DNA of 64,000 nt from Croceicoccus naphthovorans (GTDB lineage Bacteria > Pseudomonadota > Alphaproteobacteria > Sphingomonadales > Sphingomonadaceae). The notes beneath the pieces are model-generated. The model searched no databases. It was not told where the DNA came from and worked only from the letters and a program-made list of their open reading frames with translations. Each line of letters starts with the position of its first letter. The first letter of the stretch is position 1. A program made the position numbers and the translations under genes. The stretch spans positions 2,917,501 to 2,981,500 of the forward strand of contig NZ_CP011770.1 of the NCBI RefSeq assembly GCF_001028705.1, given 5' to 3'. Below are positions 21,066 through 29,538 of this stretch, piece after piece.

Positions 21066-22004
21066 ATGTACGACAGCTTTATCGATCAGTTGAGCGGCCT
21101 CGACCTTTCAGGCCTCAGCATCAGGCCAGCCCTCTTCAACGAGACCGACTTTCCCTGCGAGGATGCGATCGACCAGACGCTTGGTGCCGTATGGTCCGAC
21201 CTCTTCGCGATGTTTTCGGATACGGCCCTGGAGGCCGACGGCGAGGATATTGCATGGGGCATGGTCAATCTCTTCCACCGCGCAGCCAGCCGCAAGTCGG
21301 CTCAGCTTGACCGGGCCAGCGACGAGATCCGGGTTTTGCTCGCATCGGCCGACGGCTCCGAAGTGCATTCGAGCAATCTGGAAGAGCAGGTCGAGCGTGC
21401 ACAGGCCGCCGAAGCCAGCATGCTGGCCTTCGAGCAGATGCGCGAGGCAGCCGCAGCGCTGTACCGCGACGAGACCGGTTCGTCATGGAAGCCCGTTTCG
21501 GGCTCGCGGACCAGCCATTCGCGCAACCTCACTTCGGCCGTAATCGATGCCCGCGATTTCCTCCGCGCTCGCGCAGAGAACCGGCGCCACGCCCTGATCC
21601 CTGAAGGAACTCCGGTCGTCTTTGCCGGTGGTCGCCAGAGCTTCGACAACGCTGAGGACGCGCGCGTCTATGCCGACACTATCTGGGCTACGCTCGACAA
21701 GGTTCGCGATGCGGTTCCCGATCTCTTCCTGGTCCATGGCGGCGACGGCAAGGGTGCCGATCGCCTCGCCGCGAGCTGGGCTGAACGCCGCGAAGTCCAG
21801 CAGCTGACCTTTTCGCTCGATCGTCGTCTTGGTGCCCGCGCCGGGTTCAAGCGCAACGAGCAGATGCTCTCGCTCAATCCGCGCTACGTTGTCGCCTTTC
21901 CGGGCAATGGCGTGACTGAACGGCTAGTGATCGACGCCAAGACGCGCCGGATCACCGTGGTCGATCGCAGGACCGTGACGTCCGGATCCAAGACTAAGGG
22001 ATAA
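21066..22004 (+). CDS. DUF2493 domain protein (SLOG/YpsA-like fold)
   Basis: A 312-aa protein. The C-terminal 130 residues match DUF2493: VVFAGGRQSFDNAEDARVY, then VHGGDGKGADRLAASWAERR and VVAFPGNGVTERLV, the pattern of a Rossmann-like SLOG nucleotide-binding domain. The N-terminal half is helical with a coiled-coil-like Glu/Ala segment (SSNLEEQVERAQAAEASMLAFEQ is the core region, residues about 100-125). The biochemical role is unknown; SLOG domains bind nucleotide-derived ligands. These proteins are frequent on plasmids and ICEs. The ATG at 21066 follows ATCAGGAGACACCCC, the leader shared with ardC and parB. Confidence 0.8.
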   Translation: MYDSFIDQLSGLDLSGLSIRPALFNETDFPCEDAIDQTLGAVWSDLFAMFSDTALEADGEDIAWGMVNLFHRAASRKSAQLDRASDEIRVLLASADGSEVHSSNLEEQVERAQAAEASMLAFEQMREAAAALYRDETGSSWKPVSGSRTSHSRNLTSAVIDARDFLRARAENRRHALIPEGTPVVFAGGRQSFDNAEDARVYADTIWATLDKVRDAVPDLFLVHGGDGKGADRLAASWAERREVQQLTFSLDRRLGARAGFKRNEQMLSLNPRYVVAFPGNGVTERLVIDAKTRRITVVDRRTVTSGSKTKG

Positions 22005-22134
22005 TAGTCTGTTGGTCGCTGCAGCATGTCTACCATCGGTTGGCTGCGGCGACCATCTCAGACAATTGTCATCGATTGCCTTTTCGGTTGGAGAGGGGAT
22101 TTCTTGGGAAGGCATCTCGGGTTATCAGCCCCGC

Positions 22135-23088
22135 ATGCACCACGCCGACTCCAATCCGCTCGCCCATGATCACAACTTCCTGAGCGCCTCGCACGACGCC
22201 CATGAGCGGCGCACGCGTTATGTCGTTGCCTTGACCGCCGCGATGATGGTGGTCGAAATCGTCGCTGGCCTGTGGACCGGATCGATGGCGCTTCTCGCCG
22301 ATGGTATCCACATGGCGACCCACGCAGGTGCCCTGGGCGTCGCGGCCTTTGCCTACTGGTTTGCCAGGCGCCATGCGAACAACCCGCGTTTCACATTCGG
22401 TACCGGCAAGGTGGGCGACCTCGCCGGCTTCGCGAGCGCGCTTGTCCTCGCCATCTTCGCAATCGGGATCGCGGTTGAATCGGCTCAAAGGTTCGTCAGT
22501 CCGCTCACGATTGCCTATACCGAGGCGATCTGGATCGCCCTGCTCGGCCTCGTGGTGAACCTCGCGAGTGCCTGGCTGCTTGGTGCCGATCATCACCATG
22601 GGCATGATCACGACCATCATCATCACCACGACCATGCGCATGCCGACAACAATCTGCGCTCCGCCTATTTCCACGTGCTTGCCGATGCCCTGACCTCGGT
22701 CCTGGCTATCGTGGCCCTTCTCGCCGGCATGTACCTCGGCTGGGCATGGATGGACGCAGCAATGGGTCTGGTAGGTGCATTCGTGATCGGGCGCTGGTCA
22801 TGGTCGCTGCTGCGCGATACCGCAGCCGTGCTTGTCGACGCCGAGGCGGACTCTGAACGATACACAGAAGTGAGCGAGGCGCTAGAGGACCGGGACGCCG
22901 CGATCGGCGATCTGCACATCTGGCGTATCGGCCCTGGCAAGTATGCGGTCATCGCCTCGCTCATCGCCGGTGATCCGCTCGCGCCCGACCATTATGCGAG
23001 CCGACTTTCAGAGCATGCGGAATATGTGCACGTCACGATCGAAGTGCATCGCTGCGAGCATCCCCATCCCGAGCTTCGCGCGGCCTGA
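22135..23088 (+). CDS. dmeF: DmeF-like CDF cation (Co/Zn/Ni) exporter
   Basis: A 317-aa cation diffusion facilitator with six predicted membrane helices. TM2 has the CDF metal site ADGIHMATH (the DmeF form of HxxxD/DxxxD), and TM5 has HVLADALTS. A very His-rich cytoplasmic loop (DHHHGHDHDHHHHHDHAHAD) lies between TM4 and TM5, as in DmeF proteins, and the C-terminal domain ends with RCEHPHPELRAA. DmeF exports Co2+ and related ions from the cytosol in exchange for protons. The start is uncertain: the frame is open from 22012, but MHHADSNPLAHDHNF at 22135 gives the normal DmeF N-terminus. No DmeR-like regulator is adjacent. Confidence 0.85.
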   Translation: MHHADSNPLAHDHNFLSASHDAHERRTRYVVALTAAMMVVEIVAGLWTGSMALLADGIHMATHAGALGVAAFAYWFARRHANNPRFTFGTGKVGDLAGFASALVLAIFAIGIAVESAQRFVSPLTIAYTEAIWIALLGLVVNLASAWLLGADHHHGHDHDHHHHHDHAHADNNLRSAYFHVLADALTSVLAIVALLAGMYLGWAWMDAAMGLVGAFVIGRWSWSLLRDTAAVLVDAEADSERYTEVSEALEDRDAAIGDLHIWRIGPGKYAVIASLIAGDPLAPDHYASRLSEHAEYVHVTIEVHRCEHPHPELRAA

Positions 23089-23111
23089 TCGCGCCGTTCT
23101 AAAAGACCGAA

Positions 23112-23141
23112 ACAGTATTCGAGGACTGTTATACTGTAACA
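23112..23141. promoter_or_regulatory. Candidate operator upstream of the second czc operon
   Basis: ACAGTAT (23112-23118) and ATACTGT (23131-23137) are an exact inverted repeat with a 12-nt spacer, overlapping a second dyad TGTTA-N5-TAACA (23127-23141). The site lies about 75 bp before the His-rich protein gene in an AT-rich gap, where the promoter of the czc genes should be. The regulator is unknown. Confidence 0.35.
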
Positions 23142-23211
23142 AAAGACTTATACTTCATCGTGTTACGGAACTTGCAATCTTGATGCGGTTTGCTATGAGC
23201 CATTGGAATCC

Positions 23212-23586
23212 ATGACTACAAGCTATCGTCGCCTTGTCCTGCACCCTTTCGTCGTCCTGCTCATGCTGGTCGCGATGGTGTTCGTGACGGCGGCGGATGC
23301 TGCTGCTTGCGGCGCCGAAGTGGCGCCCGGAAGCACGCCCGTTCTGGTTTCGCTCGACAGCGCGTCCGCGTCATCCGCAGCTACTGACGAAGTTCCGGGC
23401 GATCCGGATGCGCCGACCGAGCAACACGGCGTGTGTGGGCACGGCCATTGTCATCATGGGGCGAGCTTTGCCGGCACCGTGCAGAAGAATTCGGTTCCTC
23501 ACTTGGTTGTGGTTCCCGATGCGCCTCCCGCCGAAGCGCTCGCTTCCGACATTGCCGACCGACTGAAGCGCCCCCCTCGCGCCTGA
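23212..23586 (+). CDS. Small His/Cys-containing exported protein heading the second czc operon
   Basis: A 124-aa protein with a long N-terminal hydrophobic segment (VVLLMLVAMVFVTAADAAA), probably a signal peptide. The mature part has a metal-ligand cluster EQHGVCGHGHCHHGASF (two Cys, five His) and a hydrophilic tail. No family is recognised. It lies 63 bp before czcC on the same strand, mirroring the His-rich protein at 18917-19270 ahead of the first czc operon. A periplasmic metal-binding accessory role is inferred from composition and place. The ATG at 23212 is preferred over an upstream TTG. Confidence 0.6.
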   Translation: MTTSYRRLVLHPFVVLLMLVAMVFVTAADAAACGAEVAPGSTPVLVSLDSASASSAATDEVPGDPDAPTEQHGVCGHGHCHHGASFAGTVQKNSVPHLVVVPDAPPAEALASDIADRLKRPPRA

Positions 23587-23649
23587 CGACCGTCACCGCG
23601 CTGCATGCCGCAGCGCAGTTCGGATCGTCAGCAGAGGAATATTCGAAAA

Positions 23650-24903
23650 ATGTCAGCCATTCATTGGCGAGGGGTCCTCCTTGGAGGGCTGTTCCTCGCC
23701 GCTCAAGCCACGACCGTGGCGGCGCAGGAGCGTGAGCTTCTGACGCTCGAAGCTGCGCTCGCTCGTGCGGGCATCGTCGACAGCGCAGATGAGCCCCCAG
23801 AAAATCCGCGCCTGATCGGACCGCGGGCCGAAGCCGACGCGGCGCGGGCCCTGGTCGACCAGGCGCGGCTGCGGCCCAACCCAGAAATTGCTTTCGAAGC
23901 CGAAAACATTGCCGGGAGCGGCGCGTTTTCGGGATTGCAGGCCACCGAGTATACTTTGTCCCTGAGCCAGCGGCTCGAATTGGGCGGCAAACGGGGAGCG
24001 CGCGTCCGCGCCGCCCAGGCGGAAGCGCGCGTCGCGACCCTTTCAGGAGCGCTCTCGGTTGCTCAGCTCGGGCGATCGGTGCGCGAACGCTATGTCGAAG
24101 CCGTCGCTGCGGCAGCCCGATTGGAACTCGCGCGGGACATAGTCGAGCGCAATCGCGAGCTTGCCAGGATCGCAGGCGTACTGGTCGATGTTGGGCGGGA
24201 GCCTCCTCTGCGATCGCTTCGTGCCGAAGCGGCACTTGCGGAGGCGCTCGCGGAGCTTGAAGCGGCCCTGGCTGCCGACAGTACGGCGAGGAACGCGCTC
24301 GCCGCGCTTTGGGGCGAGGCAACACCTGCTACGGACGTGCCTTCGGTGTTCCCCGAGATCGAACCTCCGGCGACGCTGCTCGCGTCACCTTCGGCCTTAC
24401 GACTTCAGGTCGCCCGTGCCGAACGCGAGGCCGCGGATGCCGCGATCGCCCGGGAACGCTCTCTCGGCATTCCGGATCCGGCAATATCCGCCGGAGTCCG
24501 ACGGTTCGAGGAAAGTCGAGACCAGGCGTTTCTCGTGGGGGTTTCGATCCCGTTTCCGTTCAGTAATCGCAACCAGGGAAACATCGCTGCTGCCGAAGCG
24601 CGGCTTCGCGCCGCGACGGCGCGGGAAGCAATTGCCCGCACCGATTTCGAACTCGAGGTCACGCAGGCCCGCGGACAATTTCTGGCAGCCGAAGCGCGGG
24701 TCGAGACCCTCGCGGAGACGTCCTTGCCCCAAGCCGAAGAAGCCTTGCGGCTCGTTCGGATTGGCTACCGCAACGGCAGGTTTCCGCTGATCGAAGTTCT
24801 GGCTGCGGCCGAAGCACGCGACACCATCCGTGAAGCTTTGATTCAAGCTCAGGAAGATCGTGGCCGCCTGGCGGCGACACTGATCTGGCTCGGTGCACAA
24901 TGA
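23650..24903 (+). CDS. czcC: CzcC-type outer-membrane factor (TolC family), second operon
   Basis: A 417-aa outer-membrane efflux protein with signal peptide (MSAIHWRGVLLGGLFLAAQATTVAA) and the two OEP repeats (RPNPEIAFEAENIAG, and LGIPDPAISAGVRRFEES in the second half). The family motif YTLSLSQRLELGGKRGARV resembles the corresponding part of the first-operon CzcC, but overall the two proteins differ clearly, so the operons are not a recent duplication. The stop overlaps the next start by ATGA, so it is coupled to czcB. It forms the outer-membrane channel of a heavy-metal RND efflux complex. Confidence 0.88.
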   Translation: MSAIHWRGVLLGGLFLAAQATTVAAQERELLTLEAALARAGIVDSADEPPENPRLIGPRAEADAARALVDQARLRPNPEIAFEAENIAGSGAFSGLQATEYTLSLSQRLELGGKRGARVRAAQAEARVATLSGALSVAQLGRSVRERYVEAVAAAARLELARDIVERNRELARIAGVLVDVGREPPLRSLRAEAALAEALAELEAALAADSTARNALAALWGEATPATDVPSVFPEIEPPATLLASPSALRLQVARAEREAADAAIARERSLGIPDPAISAGVRRFEESRDQAFLVGVSIPFPFSNRNQGNIAAAEARLRAATAREAIARTDFELEVTQARGQFLAAEARVETLAETSLPQAEEALRLVRIGYRNGRFPLIEVLAAAEARDTIREALIQAQEDRGRLAATLIWLGAQ

Positions 24904-26063
24904 GGTATTTTCCGATGAACCGTAAACGTCTGGCCGTTGTGATCGGCCTTGTCATTCTCTTTGTAGTCGCGGCGCTCATGCTGTGGCCCGACAACAAAGC
25001 TGACCAAAACGCCGAGGAGACGAGTGAGGAGGTCGAGCTTCCCGAAGGCCTTGTCCTGCTTGGCGCCGAACAAATCGAAGCGTCCCAGATAGAGGTCGAA
25101 ACCGTCGGTCAGGGATCGGCGGTCGAGCTGGTCTTTCCGGCCACCGTCGCGGCAAGTCCGACGGCAAGTGCCCGCATCGATGCCCGCGCAGCGGGCGTAG
25201 TCCGCAGTGTCGGCAAAACGCTGGGTGATTACGTGAGGCAGGGAGAGACGATTGCCCGCATCGAGAGCGCCGACGCCGCTGCTCTTGCGGCGCAACTCAG
25301 CGCAGCGGGCGCGCGGGTCAACGAATTGTCTGCTGCCTACGATCGGGAGCGCCGCCTTTTCGAAGCCAATGTCACCGCACGGCAGGATCTCGAGGCCGCG
25401 CGAGCAAATCTGCAGGTCGCCCAGTCGGAACTTGCGCGCGCCCAGGCGGCAGTCTCCGCGGCGGGCGTTAGCGGCGACGGGCGCTCCCTTGCGGTCACGA
25501 GCCCGCTCGCGGGCCGAGTGACCTCGGCGCCTATCGTTCTCGGCTCCTTCGTCGATGCCGGGGAAGAACTCTATCAGGTCGTGAATCCGAGCGGCATGCA
25601 GGTCGAGGTTGCCCTCCCGTCGGCTGAAGCAAGCCGCATCCAGCCTGGCGACGAGGCGACGCTGGAAATCGCGGACAACCGGGAAGTGGGTGCGCGCGTG
25701 CGGTCTGTCACTCCCTCGCTCGATCCCGAAAGCCGCAGCGCTACGGCGGTCCTGTCGCTGGCAAGACCGATCCCCGGTCTGCAACCCGGGGCCTTCCTGC
25801 AGGCACGTATCCGCCCCTCGGGTGAGGTCGATACAGGCCGCATGTCGGTGCCGGAAAGTGCCGTCCAGACAATCGATGGCGCAGAAGTGGTCTTCGTTCG
25901 CACGCGCCGCGGGTTTCAAGCCCGTCCGGTGGTCACCGGTGCGCGTTCGGGAGGACGCGTGGTCATCGAGTCCGGTCTCGAAGCGCAGTGGCGGATCGCC
26001 ACCGCCAATGCCTTTTTGCTGAAGGCTGAACTCGAGAAGGAGGAGGCCGAGCATGGACACTGA
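24900..26063 (+). CDS. czcB: CzcB-type periplasmic adaptor protein, second operon
   Basis: A 387-aa adaptor with one N-terminal membrane anchor (LAVVIGLVILFVVAALMLW). Lipoyl/barrel-sandwich parts (ARIDARAAGVVRSVGKTLGDYV and SPLAGRVTSAPIVLGSFVDAG) flank the alpha-hairpin, followed by a beta-barrel, and the tail EKEEAEHGH has a terminal His-Gly-His. It lacks the long N-terminal extension of the first-operon CzcB, so the two are different subtypes. The ATG at 24900 is in the ATGA overlap with czcC; an internal ATG at 24915 with GAGG upstream is an alternative. Its stop overlaps the czcA start by 11 bp. Confidence 0.88.
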   Translation: MRYFPMNRKRLAVVIGLVILFVVAALMLWPDNKADQNAEETSEEVELPEGLVLLGAEQIEASQIEVETVGQGSAVELVFPATVAASPTASARIDARAAGVVRSVGKTLGDYVRQGETIARIESADAAALAAQLSAAGARVNELSAAYDRERRLFEANVTARQDLEAARANLQVAQSELARAQAAVSAAGVSGDGRSLAVTSPLAGRVTSAPIVLGSFVDAGEELYQVVNPSGMQVEVALPSAEASRIQPGDEATLEIADNREVGARVRSVTPSLDPESRSATAVLSLARPIPGLQPGAFLQARIRPSGEVDTGRMSVPESAVQTIDGAEVVFVRTRRGFQARPVVTGARSGGRVVIESGLEAQWRIATANAFLLKAELEKEEAEHGH

Positions 26064-29000
26064 TCACATGCAGGACGCGGATCGCTCCCACCGCCATGGC
26101 CTGATCGGCATGATCCTCGACGTCGCCGTGCGCTTTCGCTGGGCGATGGTCGTACTGACGCTCGGTGTGGCAATCTATGGCGTGGTGAATTTGCTGCGCC
26201 TGCCCATCGATGCCGTGCCCGATATCACCAATGTACAGGTGCAGATCAACACCGAGGCACCAGCCCTGTCGCCTTCGCAAGTCGAAACGCAGGTCACCTA
26301 TCCCGTTGAAACCGGGCTTGCCGGTATCGAGGGTCTGGAGATGACCCGCTCAATATCGCGCAACGGGTTCAGCCAGGTGACCGCGATTTTCGAGGAAGGG
26401 ACCGACATCTATTTTGCGCGTCAGCAGGTCAACGAACGGCTGACGCCCATAAGTGCCTCCCTACCCGAGGGTGCCGAACCGGTGATGGGACCCATCTCGA
26501 CCGGCTTGGGCGAAGTGCTCATGTATACCATCGAGTACGAGTTTCCTGACGGCAAGGAAGCACCGCTGGGCGGAGCGGTCGGATGGCAGTCCGACGGGAG
26601 CTTCGTAACCGAACGTGGCGACCAGCTCGACAGTGATGTCGCCAAGGCCGCGTATCTGCGAACTATTCAGGACTGGGTGGTTGCGCCCTTCATGCGGTCG
26701 GTCGACGGTGTGGCAGGTGTCGACTCGATCGGCGGCTTCGAAAAGCAATACCTTGTCCAACCCGATCCCGCGCGATTGACCGGGTACGGTTTATCGTTCG
26801 ACGAAGTGATCGATGCGCTGGAAGCGGCCAATCTCGCCGAAGGCGCCAATTTCGTCGAGCGGGCAGGCGAAGCCCTCCTCGCCCGGGTCGATGCGCGCCT
26901 CGGCAGTGTCGAGGATATCGAGCAGGCGGTCGTTTCTACACGCGAAGGAGTCCCCATTCGCGTAGGAGACGTCGCCACGGTCAGCATCGGTGGCGACCTG
27001 CGAACGGGCGCGGCGTCGCTGAACGGCGATGAAGCGGTCGTGGGCACCGTGCTCATGCGCGCGGGCGAGAACAGCCGCACCGTGTCGGCCCAGGCGGCCG
27101 AACGGCTCGAGGAAGTTCGCAGCTCCCTGCCGGAAGGAATTGTCGCGGAGATCGTCTACAACCGGTCTTCGCTGGTCGATGCGACGATCGCGACCGTCGA
27201 GAAGAATCTCGTTGAAGGCGCGCTTCTGGTGATCGCGATCCTGTTCTTGCTGCTGGGCAACATCCGGGCAGCGATCATCGCGGCGCTGGTCATTCCCTTT
27301 TCCATGCTGATGGCATCGATCGGAATGAACCGGCTCGGCGTGTCGGGCAATCTCATGAGCCTGGGTGCGCTGGACTTCGGCCTGATCGTCGATGGTGCCG
27401 TCATCATCGTCGAGAACAGTGTCGCGAGGCTCGCGGCCCGGCAGGAACACGAAGGCCGGCTTCTCACACTGGGCGAAAGGTTGACGGAAACGCGGCTTGC
27501 CGCGCAGGAAATGATCAAGCCGACTGTGTACGGGCAGGCGATCATACTTCTCGTCTTCGCACCGCTTCTGACCTTTACCGGGGTCGAAGGCAAAACCTTC
27601 TCGCCCATGGCGATCACGGTCATGCTCGCGCTCGCCTCGGCGTTCGTGTTGTCGCTGACCTTCGTCCCGGCAATGATCGCCATCCTGCTCAACAAGAAGC
27701 TGACGGAAAAGGAGGTCAAGCCGATCCGGATCGCCAAGGAGCGATACGGACCGCTGGTCCGCAGGGCGATCACCCGCCCTTGGCCGGTCATCGGCATGGG
27801 CGTCGGCATCTTCGCCTTTGCGGCCTTCGTGTTCAGCTTCCTCGGGAGCGAGTTCACACCGCAATTGGACGAGCGCGACATCGCCGTGCAATCGCTGCGT
27901 ATTCCTTCGACATCGCTCGAACGTTCGCTCGCGATGCAAAGGCGGGTCGAGGACCGGCTCGAGCAGTTTGAGCAGGTCGAGCTCGTCTTTTCGCGGACGG
28001 GCACGGCGGAAGTGGCCAGTGACCCGATGCCGCCGAACGCTTCCGATGCGTATGTGATCCTCAAACCCCGTGAGGAATGGCCCGATCCCGACCTCGCCAA
28101 GGACGAGTTGGTCGCGCAAATGGAGAGCGCCCTCAGCAGTCTCGTCGGCAACCTTTACGAGTTCAGCCAACCGATCGAATTGCGGTTCAACGAATTGATC
28201 GCAGGCGTTCGCGGAGATGTTGCCGTCAAGATCTACGGAGACGATCTCAGCGCCATGACCTCGGCGGCGAACGAGGTTGCGGGCGTGCTGCGCAATGTCG
28301 ACGGCGCCGCGGACGTCAAGGTCCAGCAAGTGACCGGGTTCCCCACCCTCGATATTGCCTTCGATCGGCCAGCGATTGCCCGTTACGGGCTGAAGGTCGA
28401 AGACGTTGCGCAATCGGTGGCGATCGCACTGGGCGGTCGGCCTGCGGGCCTCGTTTTCGAAGGCGATCGCCGCTTCGATGTGGTTGTGCGGTTGTCGGAC
28501 GCGACCCGCGACGATTTCGACCAGTTGGGTGCTTTGCCGGTGCTGCTCCCGAACGGGGCAACCATACCGCTACGCTCGGTTGCCGAGTTCCGTGTGGTGG
28601 ATGGTCTCGCGGAGGTTCGCCGGGAACAGGGACGCAGACTGGTGATCGTTTCGTCCAACGTGCGAGAACGCGACCTCGGGTCTTTTGTAGAAGAGGCCCA
28701 GGAAAGGGTTGCGGCGCAGGTCGAACTGCCCGCTGCCGCGTTTATCGAGTGGGGCGGTCAATACCAGAACCTCCAGGCTGCCCAGGAAAGACTTCAGATA
28801 GTCATTCCTATCGCTTTCGCGGTCATTCTCTTGCTGCTTTACATGGCGGTTGGGGGCTGGGTGCCGGCGCTCGCCGTATTCAGCGCGATCCCGTTGGCCC
28901 TGGCAGGCGGGATTTTCTCCTTGGCCCTGCGCGGGATGCCATTCTCGGTATCTGCGGCGGTAGGCTTTATCGCCCTGTCGGGTGTGGCGACCTTGAATGG

Positions 29001-29364
29001 CCTCGTGATGGTGACTGCGATCCGTCAGCGGCTCGACAGGGGCATGGCGCTCGATGACGCCATCGTCGATGGTGGATTGGCGCGCCTGAGGCCGGTTCTC
29101 ATGACCGCGCTCGTTGCATCGCTCGGCTTCGTGCCGATGGCCATTGCGACCGGGACCGGCGCGGAAGTGCAGCGTCCCTTGGCGACAGTCGTCATCGGAG
29201 GATTGATCACGGCCACCGCGCTCACCCTCTTCGTCTTGCCCGCAATCTTGAAGCTGGTTTTCGGGACCAGAGAAGATGACCGGACCTGGCGACAGCGTTG
29301 GTGGGACAGGCTGCGGCGCAATGTCACGCCTGAAGAGCGCGAGGAGCTTCAAAATGTGACCTAG
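26053..29364 (+). CDS. czcA: CzcA-type heavy-metal efflux RND pump, complete
   Basis: A 1,103-aa inner-membrane proton/cation antiporter, full length for the family. It has 12 predicted helices and the HME signature [14 protein letters not shown] after TM1. TM4 carries [19 protein letters not shown] with the proton-relay Asp/Asp/Glu of the Zn/Co/Cd type. It also shows [21 protein letters not shown], and the C-terminal helices missing from the other CzcA (GYQ-type IPLALAGGIFSLAL, VGFIALSGVATLNGLVM). The His-containing N-terminus (MDTDHMQDADRSHRHG) is longer than usual. With CzcB and CzcC it should export Zn2+, Cd2+ and/or Co2+ from periplasm and cytosol. Confidence 0.92.
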   Translation: MDTDHMQDADRSHRHGLIGMILDVAVRFRWAMVVLTLGVAIYGVVNLLRLPIDAVPDITNVQVQINTEAPALSPSQVETQVTYPVETGLAGIEGLEMTRSISRNGFSQVTAIFEEGTDIYFARQQVNERLTPISASLPEGAEPVMGPISTGLGEVLMYTIEYEFPDGKEAPLGGAVGWQSDGSFVTERGDQLDSDVAKAAYLRTIQDWVVAPFMRSVDGVAGVDSIGGFEKQYLVQPDPARLTGYGLSFDEVIDALEAANLAEGANFVERAGEALLARVDARLGSVEDIEQAVVSTREGVPIRVGDVATVSIGGDLRTGAASLNGDEAVVGTVLMRAGENSRTVSAQAAERLEEVRSSLPEGIVAEIVYNRSSLVDATIATVEKNLVEGALLVIAILFLLLGNIRAAIIAALVIPFSMLMASIGMNRLGVSGNLMSLGALDFGLIVDGAVIIVENSVARLAARQEHEGRLLTLGERLTETRLAAQEMIKPTVYGQAIILLVFAPLLTFTGVEGKTFSPMAITVMLALASAFVLSLTFVPAMIAILLNKKLTEKEVKPIRIAKERYGPLVRRAITRPWPVIGMGVGIFAFAAFVFSFLGSEFTPQLDERDIAVQSLRIPSTSLERSLAMQRRVEDRLEQFEQVELVFSRTGTAEVASDPMPPNASDAYVILKPREEWPDPDLAKDELVAQMESALSSLVGNLYEFSQPIELRFNELIAGVRGDVAVKIYGDDLSAMTSAANEVAGVLRNVDGAADVKVQQVTGFPTLDIAFDRPAIARYGLKVEDVAQSVAIALGGRPAGLVFEGDRRFDVVVRLSDATRDDFDQLGALPVLLPNGATIPLRSVAEFRVVDGLAEVRREQGRRLVIVSSNVRERDLGSFVEEAQERVAAQVELPAAAFIEWGGQYQNLQAAQERLQIVIPIAFAVILLLLYMAVGGWVPALAVFSAIPLALAGGIFSLALRGMPFSVSAAVGFIALSGVATLNGLVMVTAIRQRLDRGMALDDAIVDGGLARLRPVLMTALVASLGFVPMAIATGTGAEVQRPLATVVIGGLITATALTLFVLPAILKLVFGTREDDRTWRQRWWDRLRRNVTPEEREELQNVT

Positions 29365-29538
29365 TGGCGAAGCTATATGGCGGGACAGCGTCCTTTCTCG
29401 CAAGCGCGCGGAGGAGTGGCAGCGCTGGCCCGCCAAGCTATCGAATGACCGGCTCGTTCGATCCATGAAGGCTCGGGTGCCGCGAATTCTGGCACGGCTC
29501 AATTGCGTTCGACGGTTTCTTCAAAGGAGAAAGGCAAA

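Noticed and set aside
22600..22650. CAT/CAC-rich repeat considered as a microsatellite or CRISPR-like array
   Set aside because: It encodes the His-rich cytoplasmic loop of the DmeF-like exporter.
26791..28413. 540-codon minus-strand open frame inside czcA
   Set aside because: It lies wholly opposite a complete, well-conserved RND pump gene and its translation is His/Arg/Asp-rich without domains.
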